Positions 57,472-64,000 of a stretch of DNA of 64,000 nt are shown here, one piece after another (position 1 is the first letter of the stretch; the number at the start of each line of letters is the position of its first letter). The position numbers were made by a program, and so were the translations under genes. The stretch is taken from NCBI RefSeq assembly GCF_031157275.1, contig NZ_JAVIFW010000001.1, positions 186,001 through 250,000 of the forward strand. The letters run 5' to 3'. The notes beneath the pieces are model-generated. The model was not told where the DNA came from, did not search any database, and was given only the letters and a program-made list of their open reading frames with translations. The DNA comes from Streptomyces sp. LHD-70 (GTDB lineage: Bacteria > Actinomycetota > Actinomycetes > Streptomycetales > Streptomycetaceae).

Positions 57472-58629
57472 CTAGCCTCGGAACGGGCCCGTCACCTCGT
57501 ACGTGATGCCCCCCGAGGACGACCCCGAAGTGCCGCGCTGCGACGAGAAGTAGAGCCTCGTGCCGTCGGGGGAGAAGGCCGGGCCCGTGATCTCCGAGCC
57601 GGACTGGCCGGCGATGCGCAGGAACGGGGCGACCACGTCGTCCGGGGTGATCAGGCAGATCTCCATGCTGCCGCCGTCCTCCGCGATGAAGAGGTCACCG
57701 GAGGCCGAACCCGTCACGTTGTCGACGCCGGTGAGCGGGGCGTCGCCGTCCACCAACGAGTCGTCGTAGGCCAGCTCGATGGTCTGCGCGGCGGCGTTGT
57801 ACTGCCAGACGCGGTTGTCGCCCTTGGTGGTGAACCAGCACGTGTCGTCCGCGTAGTAGCACCCCTCGCCCCCGGTGAAGCGCTTCGCGCCCGGGACCTG
57901 GTTGCGGGTGGCGGTGGACGCGCCGCTCGGGTCGGGGACCTCGGCCCAGGTCACCGGGCCACTCGTGCCCGAGCCCGCCACCAGGACCTCCAGCCTGCCC
58001 GCCGACAGATCGCCCCAAGTCGTGGGCGTGAAGCGGTAGAAGCAGCCGTCGGTGACGTCCTCGGTGAGGTAGATCGCCTTACGGACCGGGTCGGCCGCCG
58101 CGGCCTCGTGCTTGAAGCGGCCCATCGCGTCCCGGCGGACGGACGCCTGCACGCCCCACGGGTCGGTCTCGAAGACATAGCCGCGGTCCACCTCCTCGCA
58201 GGACAGCCAGGTGTTCCACGGCGTCTTGCCGCCCGCGCAGTTCTGCCGGGTGCCGGAGAGGATGCGGTACGCGCCCGTGATCGCACCGGCCGAGGAGAAC
58301 GTCACCGCGCTCGCGCCGCCTCCCGGGTTGATCTCCGAGTTGGAGACGTAGATCCAGCCCGTGCCGTCCTCGTAACAGGCGCCGCCGTCCGGGGCGTTGT
58401 GCCAGGTGTGGTCGGTGCCGGTGACCTTCTGGCCGGAGCGGGCGATGACCCGGCTGCTGAAGCCGCTGGGCAGGTGGATGCCGTTGCCGTCGGCGGGGCC
58501 GAGCGCGCCGTACGGTCCGGCGCCGGGCTGGGCGGGGGCCGCGTGGGCGGCACCGGCCCACAGGGAACCACCGAAGGCGGCCACCGAGCCGCCGATGACC
58601 GCGCCGCGCAGGAAGGTTCGACGTTCCAC
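57472..58629 (-). CDS. PhoX-like (DUF839) Tat-exported protein
   Basis: A 385-residue secreted propeller protein. Tat signal RRTFLRG (Arg 3-4), hydrophobic core and AHAAPA cleavage near residue 30. The mature domain has family features such as NPGGGASAVTF, TPWNTWLSCEEVDRGYVFE (in separate parts), GRFKHEAAAADP and TEDVTDGCFYRF, as in PhoX calcium/iron alkaline phosphatases. The metal-binding residues fit only partly, so phosphatase activity is probable rather than certain. The second GTG (58629) was chosen because GGAG stands five bases before it. No PHO box was recognised. Confidence 0.87.
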   Translation of the reverse strand: MERRTFLRGAVIGGSVAAFGGSLWAGAAHAAPAQPGAGPYGALGPADGNGIHLPSGFSSRVIARSGQKVTGTDHTWHNAPDGGACYEDGTGWIYVSNSEINPGGGASAVTFSSAGAITGAYRILSGTRQNCAGGKTPWNTWLSCEEVDRGYVFETDPWGVQASVRRDAMGRFKHEAAAADPVRKAIYLTEDVTDGCFYRFTPTTWGDLSAGRLEVLVAGSGTSGPVTWAEVPDPSGASTATRNQVPGAKRFTGGEGCYYADDTCWFTTKGDNRVWQYNAAAQTIELAYDDSLVDGDAPLTGVDNVTGSASGDLFIAEDGGSMEICLITPDDVVAPFLRIAGQSGSEITGPAFSPDGTRLYFSSQRGTSGSSSGGITYEVTGPFRG

Positions 58630-58759
58630 TGTCACTCCAGGAGGGGTGTGGAGTCCGGCCCGCCGCCGGATGCGGCGGCGGGGTCGCGCGCAGTGGAAGG
58701 TAGGGCTCGTGGATGGACGGGGCGTGGCCAGAGGCTGGACGGGTGGTGAGGAGGTGGGC

Positions 58760-58812
58760 GGGCAGGCCTGCCCACTCAACTCGCCCTGGGTGATTGGGGG
58801 TTGGGGGTTGGG
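58760..58812. promoter_or_regulatory. Palindrome and G-quadruplex-like run
   Basis: GGGCAGGCCTGCCC (58760-58773) is a perfect palindrome. At 58788-58812 four G-runs (GGG, GGGGG, GGGGG, GGG) are separated by 5, 2 and 2 bases. Both lie upstream of the PhoX-like gene. The rest of 58630-58919 shows nothing clear. Confidence 0.45.
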
Positions 58813-58919
58813 TGCCGACCGGGGCCTCGCCGAGGGCCTTGGCTGCGGTGTGCTCACCGTGCAAGGGGCATACGACCAGGGTGTTGCGCGCCTGTGCACG
58901 GGCTCGGGGCGGGTTCCGG

Positions 58920-59492
58920 TCAGGCTTCGAGCAGCGACTTCAGCTCGGTGAGCCGCTCACGCCAGAACTCCTTGTACGCGGCGACCGCGTCGGCGTCGTC
59001 CAGCTTGTGATGGCCGAGGCCGACGGTCGTCTTCTCCGGTCCCTTGGCCGTCAGGTAGAGGGAGATACGGCTCGACCCGTCGTCCCAGTCCGCGGTGAGG
59101 GACTTGCCCGGCCGGTGCGTGCGGATCGTGACGTCGGCGTCGGGGAGCCAGCGGCGGCGTACGGACTCGTCCACGAACGCCTCGGTGATCCGCTCGGCCG
59201 GGACGTCGACCGTCTTGCTCGCGCTCGCCTCCCAGGTCCCGGCGCAGGACTGGCCGACCTCGCGCATCCCGCGCTCCTGCTCGTACCCGACGGTGATCGA
59301 CTGTGCGTGCCAGCCGTTCACGCCGTGCTCCTCGCGCAGGTGCCGGGCGATCTCCGTGTGGCTGCGCTGCGGCGGGCCGACGGCGCCCCACCGGTCGAGC
59401 ACGGCGAACCAGCCCAGCCAGTCCTTCCCGGTGGACTCGGCGAGGGCGGCGGCGGAGAGCTTTTCGGTGATCTTCTTGCCCGTACTGCTCAT
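58920..59492 (-). CDS. DUF4287/SRPBCC protein
   Basis: A 190-residue protein. Residues 1 to about 80 match DUF4287 (ITEKLSAAALAESTGKDWLGWFAVLDRWGA, seen in parts; HLREEHGVNGWHAQSITVGYEQ). The C-terminal part (85-190) is an SRPBCC/AHSA1-like ligand fold (VDVPAERITEAF, KGPEKTTVGLGHHKL). No signal or membrane segment. Function unknown; both domains are common in Actinobacteria. Confidence 0.83.
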   Translation of the reverse strand: MSSTGKKITEKLSAAALAESTGKDWLGWFAVLDRWGAVGPPQRSHTEIARHLREEHGVNGWHAQSITVGYEQERGMREVGQSCAGTWEASASKTVDVPAERITEAFVDESVRRRWLPDADVTIRTHRPGKSLTADWDDGSSRISLYLTAKGPEKTTVGLGHHKLDDADAVAAYKEFWRERLTELKSLLEA

Positions 59493-59579
59493 GGCACCGA
59501 CGCTACCCGCCGTCCCGTGCGGCCGCCCAGGACGTTCGCCCCTGTTCCGTGCGGGGCGCGGCCGTGCAGGCTTGCGGGT

Positions 59580-60032
59580 ATGACCTCCACGAAGCCTGAC
59601 ATCGCCGGACGGGACGACCTCGACGAACTCCTGCGCCGCTTCTACACCGCCGCCTTCGCGGACCCGGACATCGGGCCGTTCTTCACCCGGATCGCGGGTA
59701 CGGACCTGGAGGTCCACCTTCCGCGCATCACCGACTTCTGGGAGCGGGCCCTGTTCCGCACGGCCGACTACCAGCGCAACGCCTTCGCCCCGCACGCCGC
59801 CCTGCACGCGGTGGAACCGCTGACCGCCGCCCACTTCGGCCGCTGGGTCCAGCTCTGGCACGCCACCGTGGACGGCCTCCACACCGGCCCGAACGCGGAC
59901 CGCGCGAAGGCGCAGGGGGAACGGATCGCGCTGGCCCTGCTGCGCCGCCTCGCCGGTCGCGACGCGGACACATCCGGCGCCGGGCCGGGGTTCGTACCAC
60001 TGGCGGCGGTGGAGCTGCGGGCGGCGGCGTAG
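59580..60032 (+). CDS. Group III truncated haemoglobin
   Basis: A 150-residue 2/2 haemoglobin. Helix B/E features LLRRFYTAAFADPDIGPFFTRI and the distal site near YQRNAFAPHAALHAVEPL, with the proximal His in HFGRWVQLWHATV (each seen in short parts). Group III proteins bind O2/NO, and their function in Streptomyces is unclear. The C-terminal tail (20 residues) is longer than the core. It begins 87 bp from the divergent DUF4287 gene; start ATG 59580. Confidence 0.88.
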   Translation: MTSTKPDIAGRDDLDELLRRFYTAAFADPDIGPFFTRIAGTDLEVHLPRITDFWERALFRTADYQRNAFAPHAALHAVEPLTAAHFGRWVQLWHATVDGLHTGPNADRAKAQGERIALALLRRLAGRDADTSGAGPGFVPLAAVELRAAA

Positions 60033-60056
60033 GAGTGTCTCGACAGCGGCCGGGGC

Positions 60057-60416
60057 TCACCAGGGGTCGTACGCGGTGACGAGATACGCGTACCGCACCC
60101 CGCCGAGCGCAAGCAGCAGCACCGGAGGCACGAACCAGCGGGGCCCCAGCCAGCGCAGCGCCACCGGCAGCGCGGTCAGCGCGAGCGCCGGAACCGCGAT
60201 CCCGATGGCGAACAGCGCCCCCACTCCGGCCCCGTCAAGGGCTTCCCGGTCGTGCGGGCCGTCGGGGGTCATGCCGTACGCGAGTGCGAGGCAGGCCGCC
60301 GCGGCGAGGTGGAACAGGCCGAGGACCAGCATGCTCAGCACGGACGCAACGGTGCGCGACGACCGGGCCGGACCCTGCTGCCGGGCCGGCCCCTGTCGCA
60401 TGGGGCTCTGTCGCAC
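60057..60416 (-). CDS. Small membrane protein, possible immunity partner
   Basis: A 119-residue protein with a Gln/Arg/Pro-rich N-terminus (MRQSPMRQGPARQQGP) and three transmembrane helices (about 26-45, 64-86, 92-112). The GTG start lies three bases after the stop of the transglycosylase-like gene, so the two are co-translated. A small membrane protein directly downstream of a secreted cell-wall hydrolase could be its immunity protein; this is inference from position only. I do not recognise a family. Confidence 0.65.
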   Translation of the reverse strand: MRQSPMRQGPARQQGPARSSRTVASVLSMLVLGLFHLAAAACLALAYGMTPDGPHDREALDGAGVGALFAIGIAVPALALTALPVALRWLGPRWFVPPVLLLALGGVRYAYLVTAYDPW

Positions 60417-60419
60417 AAG

Positions 60420-61787
60420 TCACCTCAACGCCTCGTTCGCCGCCGCACGGTTGCCCTCGAACCGCGTGCCGTAATTCTGGGCGTCACTGCCCTGCCAGTA
60501 CGGGCCGCCGTTGTACCGGGCGGCCAGCTCACGGTACTGCTCGGGCGTCATCTGGTCGGCGGGCACGTCGGCGAAGGAGCTCTGGGCCTTGAGGTCGGCC
60601 ATGTACTTCGCGGAGATCAGCATGTTCTGGCTGGGGTCCTGCAAGGCGGTCTTCAGCTCGTCGCGCTGTCCGTCAGTGAGGTTCTCCGGGTCGTAGCCGA
60701 GCACCTCCGCCGCGCGACGGACCTGCACGGCCATCGGGCCGTAGGACGTGTTGTCCTTGTCGCCGGCAAGCGGCCCGGGGAGGTAATCGGGCGTGACGGG
60801 GCTCCAGCTCGACTCGGCGGCTTCCCGCGCCCAGCCCGTCATGTTGTCGGCGGCGTACGGCTTGCCGCCGACCTCGATCCACGCGATGCCCGCGACCATG
60901 TCCGGCGGCAGCCCGTACGCACGGGCGGCCTCCTTGATGGCCTCCTTGTTCTCGGCGATCCACTCCTTCTTGTCGCCGGTCGCGTCGGTCAGCCACATGC
61001 TGCTGACGTCGGGCATGCTCTTGCGGTTGTTCCGCAGGTCCTGGAGCAGCGGCGACACCCGTTCGCCGTCGACCGTCGGCAGGCTTCCCTTGTCCTCGGT
61101 GCTGCCGGGCAGCCGGGTCAGCGGGTTGTCCGCGGACTCCACCTTCTCGTGGGACAGGGCCTTGACCTTGTCGAGGAGCGCGGCCGCGTCCTTGTTGTCG
61201 GTACGGAAGTCGGGGATTAGGCCCTTGGCGCGCTTGAGCGCGGCCACGCAGGCGGCACGCGGGCCCTGCTCGGCCCGGAGCGCGGCGCTGAAGGCCGCGT
61301 CTGCCTGCTCGTAGTAGCGGTTGGCCTCGTCCCTGATGGCGTCGGCGTCCACCCCCAACTCCGCGAACCAGTCGAAGAATCCGGTCGTGGAGCGGACATC
61401 CTCCCAGCGGCGCATCGGCTCGGCCTCCTGCGCGGTGCGCGTGATCGGGACGGCCTCGCGGGAGACCACCTCGGACAGCAGGTCCTGCGCGTCGCCGCCC
61501 TGGCGGAGCTTCGCCTTGGCCTCCTCGACGGCGTCGGCGTAGTCGAGCAGCGCCTTCCACGCCGCTTCATAGCCGTCCATCAGGCCCTGGACCAGGCCCT
61601 TCACGTCCTTCAGCCGGTCCTCGTACTGGGCGCGGGATTCGCTCGTCCACTCGACGTCCTGCGCCCTTCGCACCGACGGCTCGGTGGAGTCGAGGAGGTC
61701 GCGCATGCGCTTGTACTCGGCGGCGTTGCGCTCGATGAGCTTCGGGTCGCAGTCCTCGAGGAACTTGACGTCTTCGTAGTAGGTCAT
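60420..61787 (-). CDS. WXG-like protein with lytic transglycosylase domain
   Basis: A 455-residue protein without signal peptide. Residues 1 to about 210 are helical and charged, like WXG100/LXG-type type VII substrates (DYADAVEEAKAKLRQG; FFDWFAELGVDADAI). Residues about 275-455 form a lysozyme-like SLT domain: catalytic Glu E305 in GIAWIEVGG, the SYGPMAVQ motif near 348-355 and YNGGP at 425-429. It would cleave peptidoglycan. The ATG lies four bases after the stop of an EspC-like gene, and a membrane protein gene follows directly. A probable type VII-secreted cell-wall effector or remodelling enzyme. Confidence 0.8.
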   Translation of the reverse strand: MTYYEDVKFLEDCDPKLIERNAAEYKRMRDLLDSTEPSVRRAQDVEWTSESRAQYEDRLKDVKGLVQGLMDGYEAAWKALLDYADAVEEAKAKLRQGGDAQDLLSEVVSREAVPITRTAQEAEPMRRWEDVRSTTGFFDWFAELGVDADAIRDEANRYYEQADAAFSAALRAEQGPRAACVAALKRAKGLIPDFRTDNKDAAALLDKVKALSHEKVESADNPLTRLPGSTEDKGSLPTVDGERVSPLLQDLRNNRKSMPDVSSMWLTDATGDKKEWIAENKEAIKEAARAYGLPPDMVAGIAWIEVGGKPYAADNMTGWAREAAESSWSPVTPDYLPGPLAGDKDNTSYGPMAVQVRRAAEVLGYDPENLTDGQRDELKTALQDPSQNMLISAKYMADLKAQSSFADVPADQMTPEQYRELAARYNGGPYWQGSDAQNYGTRFEGNRAAANEALR

Positions 61788-61791
61788 GGCG

Positions 61792-62124
61792 TCAGCCGCC
61801 CTTCGGGGCGACGTATGTGGACCCGTCGACGAAGTCCTTGAGAGCGGCCGCCGTGCTCTGCTCCACGGTCGTGTAGTTGTTGCCGGTCGACCTGAGCAGC
61901 GTGGACAGCGCCGTGAGGAGCGCGGCCAGATCCTGTCCTTGATCGTCGGCGAAGCGAGCGAAGTCGAGCACCGCCGCGGAGACGTCGTCGTGCGAACGCG
62001 GTACGCGCGCCATGGTGCCGATGTCGCCGTCGAGCGAGCCTTGTTCGAGCAGTCCGGCGATCTCCAGCAACAGATGCGCACTGCCGTCGATCGACTTCGG
62101 GTCGGCGCTGTAGCCTCCGCCCAT
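61792..62124 (-). CDS. EspC/WXG100-like secretion partner
   Basis: A 110-residue helical protein. GGGYSADPKSIDGSAHLLLEIAGLLEQ opens a first helix and the second ends VEQSTAAALKDFVDG; the SADP start resembles EspC-like type VII secretion targets. No signal peptide. Four bases separate it from the transglycosylase-like gene, as expected for a secreted pair. Identification is by size, helicity and context. Confidence 0.7.
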   Translation of the reverse strand: MGGGYSADPKSIDGSAHLLLEIAGLLEQGSLDGDIGTMARVPRSHDDVSAAVLDFARFADDQGQDLAALLTALSTLLRSTGNNYTTVEQSTAAALKDFVDGSTYVAPKGG

Positions 62125-62236
62125 GCGTCAACTCCCCCGTAGACATGAGCATTTAACCGTCCATCATAGGCCCGGGTGACGGAACTGAACGAGGACGGGT
62201 GCTGCTCGCTGTCCCCAGGGACGACTCCAGTTTTTA

Positions 62237-62253
62237 TTGACCGGTCGGTCCAG
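62237..62253. promoter_or_regulatory. TetR operator before tetR (62 kb)
   Basis: ATTGACCGGTCGGTCCAG contains the TetR-type repeat GACCGGTCGGTC and ends 19 bp before the tetR start. TCGGTC followed by (C/A)AGAAA recurs upstream of the SDR gene at 62934. Confidence 0.6.
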
Positions 62254-62271
62254 AAAAGCTAGGGTCGCCGC

Positions 62272-62859
62272 ATGGCACGCACCAAGGAGTTCGACCCGGA
62301 CGTCGCGCTTGACGGCGCCCTGGAGTTGTTCTGGCGGCGGGGGTACGAGGCGACCTCGATGGCCGACCTCGTCGAGCATCTCGGCATCGGGCGGGCCAGT
62401 CTCTACGCGACCTTCGGCAGCAAGCACGCGCTGTATCTGAAGGCGATGGACCGGTACGTGCAGTCCCGGGACCCGCGGCTGCTCGCCGAGTTGTCGCAGC
62501 CGGGGCCGGTGCTGCCCGCCGTGCGTGCGGTGGTGCGTCGCTTCGCCGCCGAGGCCGCCGACGATCAACTCCGCCTGACCGGCTGCCTGGTCACCAACAC
62601 CGCCACCGAGCTGGCCCCGCACGACCCGGCCGCCGCCCGGCGCGTCGAGATCAGCTGGGACCGGGTCGAGACCCCGCTGCACGCCGCACTCGTCCGCGCC
62701 CGGGCTCAGGGTGAGCTGCCCGAGGAGCGCGACCCGTTGGCCCTCGCGCGGATGCTGCTCGTGCTGCTGCAGGGGCTGCGGGTCGTCGGCAAGGCGTCGC
62801 AGGATCCGGCGCGGGTGCGGGATGCGGCGGAGCAGGCGCTGCTGCTGCTTGAGGAGTGA
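62272..62859 (+). CDS. TetR-family regulator
   Basis: A 195-residue TetR regulator: HTH at about 10-55 (ALELFWRRGYEATSMADLVEHLGIGRASLYATFGSKHAL, seen in parts) and a TetR_C_16-like domain. The DNA-binding part resembles AcrR/YcdC-type repressors with FDPDVAL at the start. An SDR gene follows on the same strand after 125 bp with a similar TCGGTC-AGAAA element, so this regulator probably controls that gene and itself. Confidence 0.92.
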   Translation: MARTKEFDPDVALDGALELFWRRGYEATSMADLVEHLGIGRASLYATFGSKHALYLKAMDRYVQSRDPRLLAELSQPGPVLPAVRAVVRRFAAEAADDQLRLTGCLVTNTATELAPHDPAAARRVEISWDRVETPLHAALVRARAQGELPEERDPLALARMLLVLLQGLRVVGKASQDPARVRDAAEQALLLLEE

Positions 62860-62933
62860 GGGAGCCGGCCCTCCGGGCGCTCGGTGGGCGACGCTCGGCC
62901 GGAACCCCCTTTTTTTGCGCTCATACTGAAACG

Positions 62934-62947
62934 ATCGGTCAAGAAAG
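62934..62947. promoter_or_regulatory. Operator-like element before SDR
   Basis: ATCGGTCAAGAAAG resembles GTCGGTCCAGAAAA of the tetR promoter (11 of 14). It lies 38 bp before the SDR start codon. Confidence 0.45.
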
Positions 62948-62984
62948 AACCTTCAGAACCCTCAGTACCTTCCAAGGAGTTCGC

Positions 62985-63746
62985 ATGACCCGCTTCACCG
63001 GCAAGTCCGTCCTCGTCACCGGCGGCGGCAGCGGTCTCGGCCGCGCCATCGCGCTCGCCTTCGCCGCCGAAGGCGCGTACGTCACCGTGGCCGGGCGGGG
63101 TGACGTCGCGCTGAAGGAGACCGTCCGCCTCATCGAGGAGCAGGGCGGCACCGCGTTCGCCGTGACCGCCGACGTCAGCAGCGCCGGGGAGACCGAGGCC
63201 GCCGTGCGCGCGGTGGCCGACCGCTTCGGCTCGCTCCACGTGGCCGTCAACAACGCCGGTGTGCTGCGCGCCGGTACGCCCCTCGCCGAACTCTCCGAGG
63301 AGGACTGGCGCACCCAGCTCGACATCAACGTCACCGGCATGTTCCTCGCCCTGCGCGCCGAGATCAGGCAGATGCGCGGCCAGGGCTCGGGCGGCGAGAT
63401 CGTCAACGTCGCCTCCAACCTCGGCCCGCACCTGCGCATCCCCGGAACCGCCGCCTACGCCGCCACCAAGACCGCCGTCTGGGCGCTCACGCACGGCGCC
63501 GCCCTCGACCACATCGGCGACGGCGTCCGCATCAACGCCGTCAGCCCCGGTGCGTCCGACACCTCCATGTCGCTGCGCCCCGGTGAGAGCGAGGCCGAGC
63601 GTGCCGAGCGGATGAGGAGCGAGAGCCCGCTCGGCCGGGTCGCCGGGCGGGACGAGGTGGCCGCCGCCGTGCTGTACCTGGCCTCCGACGCCGCCGGTTC
63701 GGTCGTCGGCACCGACCTCGTGGTGGACGGCGGCGCCGCTGCCTGA
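62985..63746 (+). CDS. SDR-family oxidoreductase
   Basis: A 253-residue classical short-chain dehydrogenase/reductase. TGGGSGLG is the cofactor loop, NNAGV the conserved strand, and Ser (VASN), YAATK and Lys complete the active site. VSPGASDT is typical. An uncharged residue after the second strand (GRGD) leaves NAD or NADP open. AAGGAG before ATG 62985 decides the start. Substrate unknown; likely under the upstream TetR. Confidence 0.93.
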   Translation: MTRFTGKSVLVTGGGSGLGRAIALAFAAEGAYVTVAGRGDVALKETVRLIEEQGGTAFAVTADVSSAGETEAAVRAVADRFGSLHVAVNNAGVLRAGTPLAELSEEDWRTQLDINVTGMFLALRAEIRQMRGQGSGGEIVNVASNLGPHLRIPGTAAYAATKTAVWALTHGAALDHIGDGVRINAVSPGASDTSMSLRPGESEAERAERMRSESPLGRVAGRDEVAAAVLYLASDAAGSVVGTDLVVDGGAAA

Positions 63747-63797
63747 GGTGGGCGGGCCGTACGCTGGAACGTCCCGACCTCACCGGAAGGACATCCC

Positions 63798-64000
63798 ATG
63801 CCGGGCTGGAACGCGAGCGACATCCCCGACCAGAGCGGCCGTACCGCCGTCGTCACCGGGGCCAACAGTGGCATCGGCCATGTCACGGCACGTGAGCTGG
63901 CGCGGCGCGGGGCGCGGGTCGTCCTTGCCTGCCGGAGTGAGGCGCGGGGTACGGAGGCCGTGTCCCGGATCGCCGCGGAACTCCCGGGGGCCGAGGTCGA
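63798..64000 (+). CDS. SDR-family oxidoreductase, N-terminal part
   Basis: The first 67 residues of a second SDR; the gene continues past the window. [10 protein letters not shown] is the cofactor loop, followed by [10 protein letters not shown], whose Arg suggests NADP preference (as in retinol-dehydrogenase-like SDRs). GGAAGGA is upstream of the ATG. The 51-bp gap to the previous SDR suggests co-transcription. Confidence 0.88.
   Translation, partial: MPGWNASDIPDQSGRTAVVTGANSGIGHVTARELARRGARVVLACRSEARGTEAVSRIAAELPGAEV

Overview
The window is high-GC actinobacterial DNA and almost certainly chromosomal Streptomyces. The codon third positions are strongly G/C, GTG and TTG starts are common, and the gene order is typical of the genus: phoH-ybeY-CNNM-cytidine-deaminase-like-era, leuA, recO-uppS-zur-znuBCA-glyS, dusB and ppdK. 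The leuA leader peptide and several GC-rich intergenic repeat families are also Streptomyces-like. I saw no tRNA, rRNA, CRISPR array, insertion sequence or secondary-metabolite cluster.

Layout. 0-4.4 kb: the tail of a tricorn-type protease, a HIT protein, ribonuclease Z, an adenosine-deaminase-family enzyme and a convergent GH4 glycosidase. 4.6-11 kb: a PfkB kinase, then the phoH-to-era ribosome and RNA-quality block with one secreted protein inserted before era. 11-15.2 kb: a beta-glucosidase/MFS pair (the MFS gene is frameshifted) and a protealysin-like protease with its emfourin-type inhibitor. 15.3-21.3 kb: leuA behind a Leu-rich leader peptide, a zinc-ribbon/TerB-like protein and a membrane NACHT ATPase with a propeller-like C-terminus. 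21.4-32.6 kb: a catabolic locus holding a sialidase, a NanA/DapA-family lyase, a peptide-type ABC transporter, a GntR regulator and a GH42 beta-galactosidase. Three of its promoters share a direct-repeat motif (ACGT-YCY-ACGT), which suggests one regulon for sialylated galactosides. 32.6-37.6 kb: two copies of a divergent membrane-protein gene pair flank a divergent regulator pair, one member of which is an HTH-transmembrane-pseudoglycosidase receptor. 37.6-44.2 kb: recO, uppS, the zinc regulator and zinc ABC transporter (with a Zur box), and glyS. 44.3-53.4 kb: several regulator/enzyme pairs with visible palindromic operators, an MFS exporter and dusB. An 81-bp piece of the dusB 3' end is duplicated on the far side of a tetR-doxX cassette. 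53.4-57.5 kb: ppdK, with an inverted-repeat-rich leader and a 0.9-kb downstream spacer containing a 42-bp minisatellite. 57.5-64 kb: a PhoX-like Tat protein, a truncated haemoglobin, a probable type VII secretion module (EspC-like protein, lytic-transglycosylase effector, small membrane protein), and a TetR/SDR pair.

The most promising undescribed biology is the sialoglycan regulon and its motif, the HTH-pseudoglycosidase receptor inside duplicated membrane pairs, the type VII peptidoglycan-hydrolase module, and the NACHT receptor. Everything here was read by eye; no database search was run.
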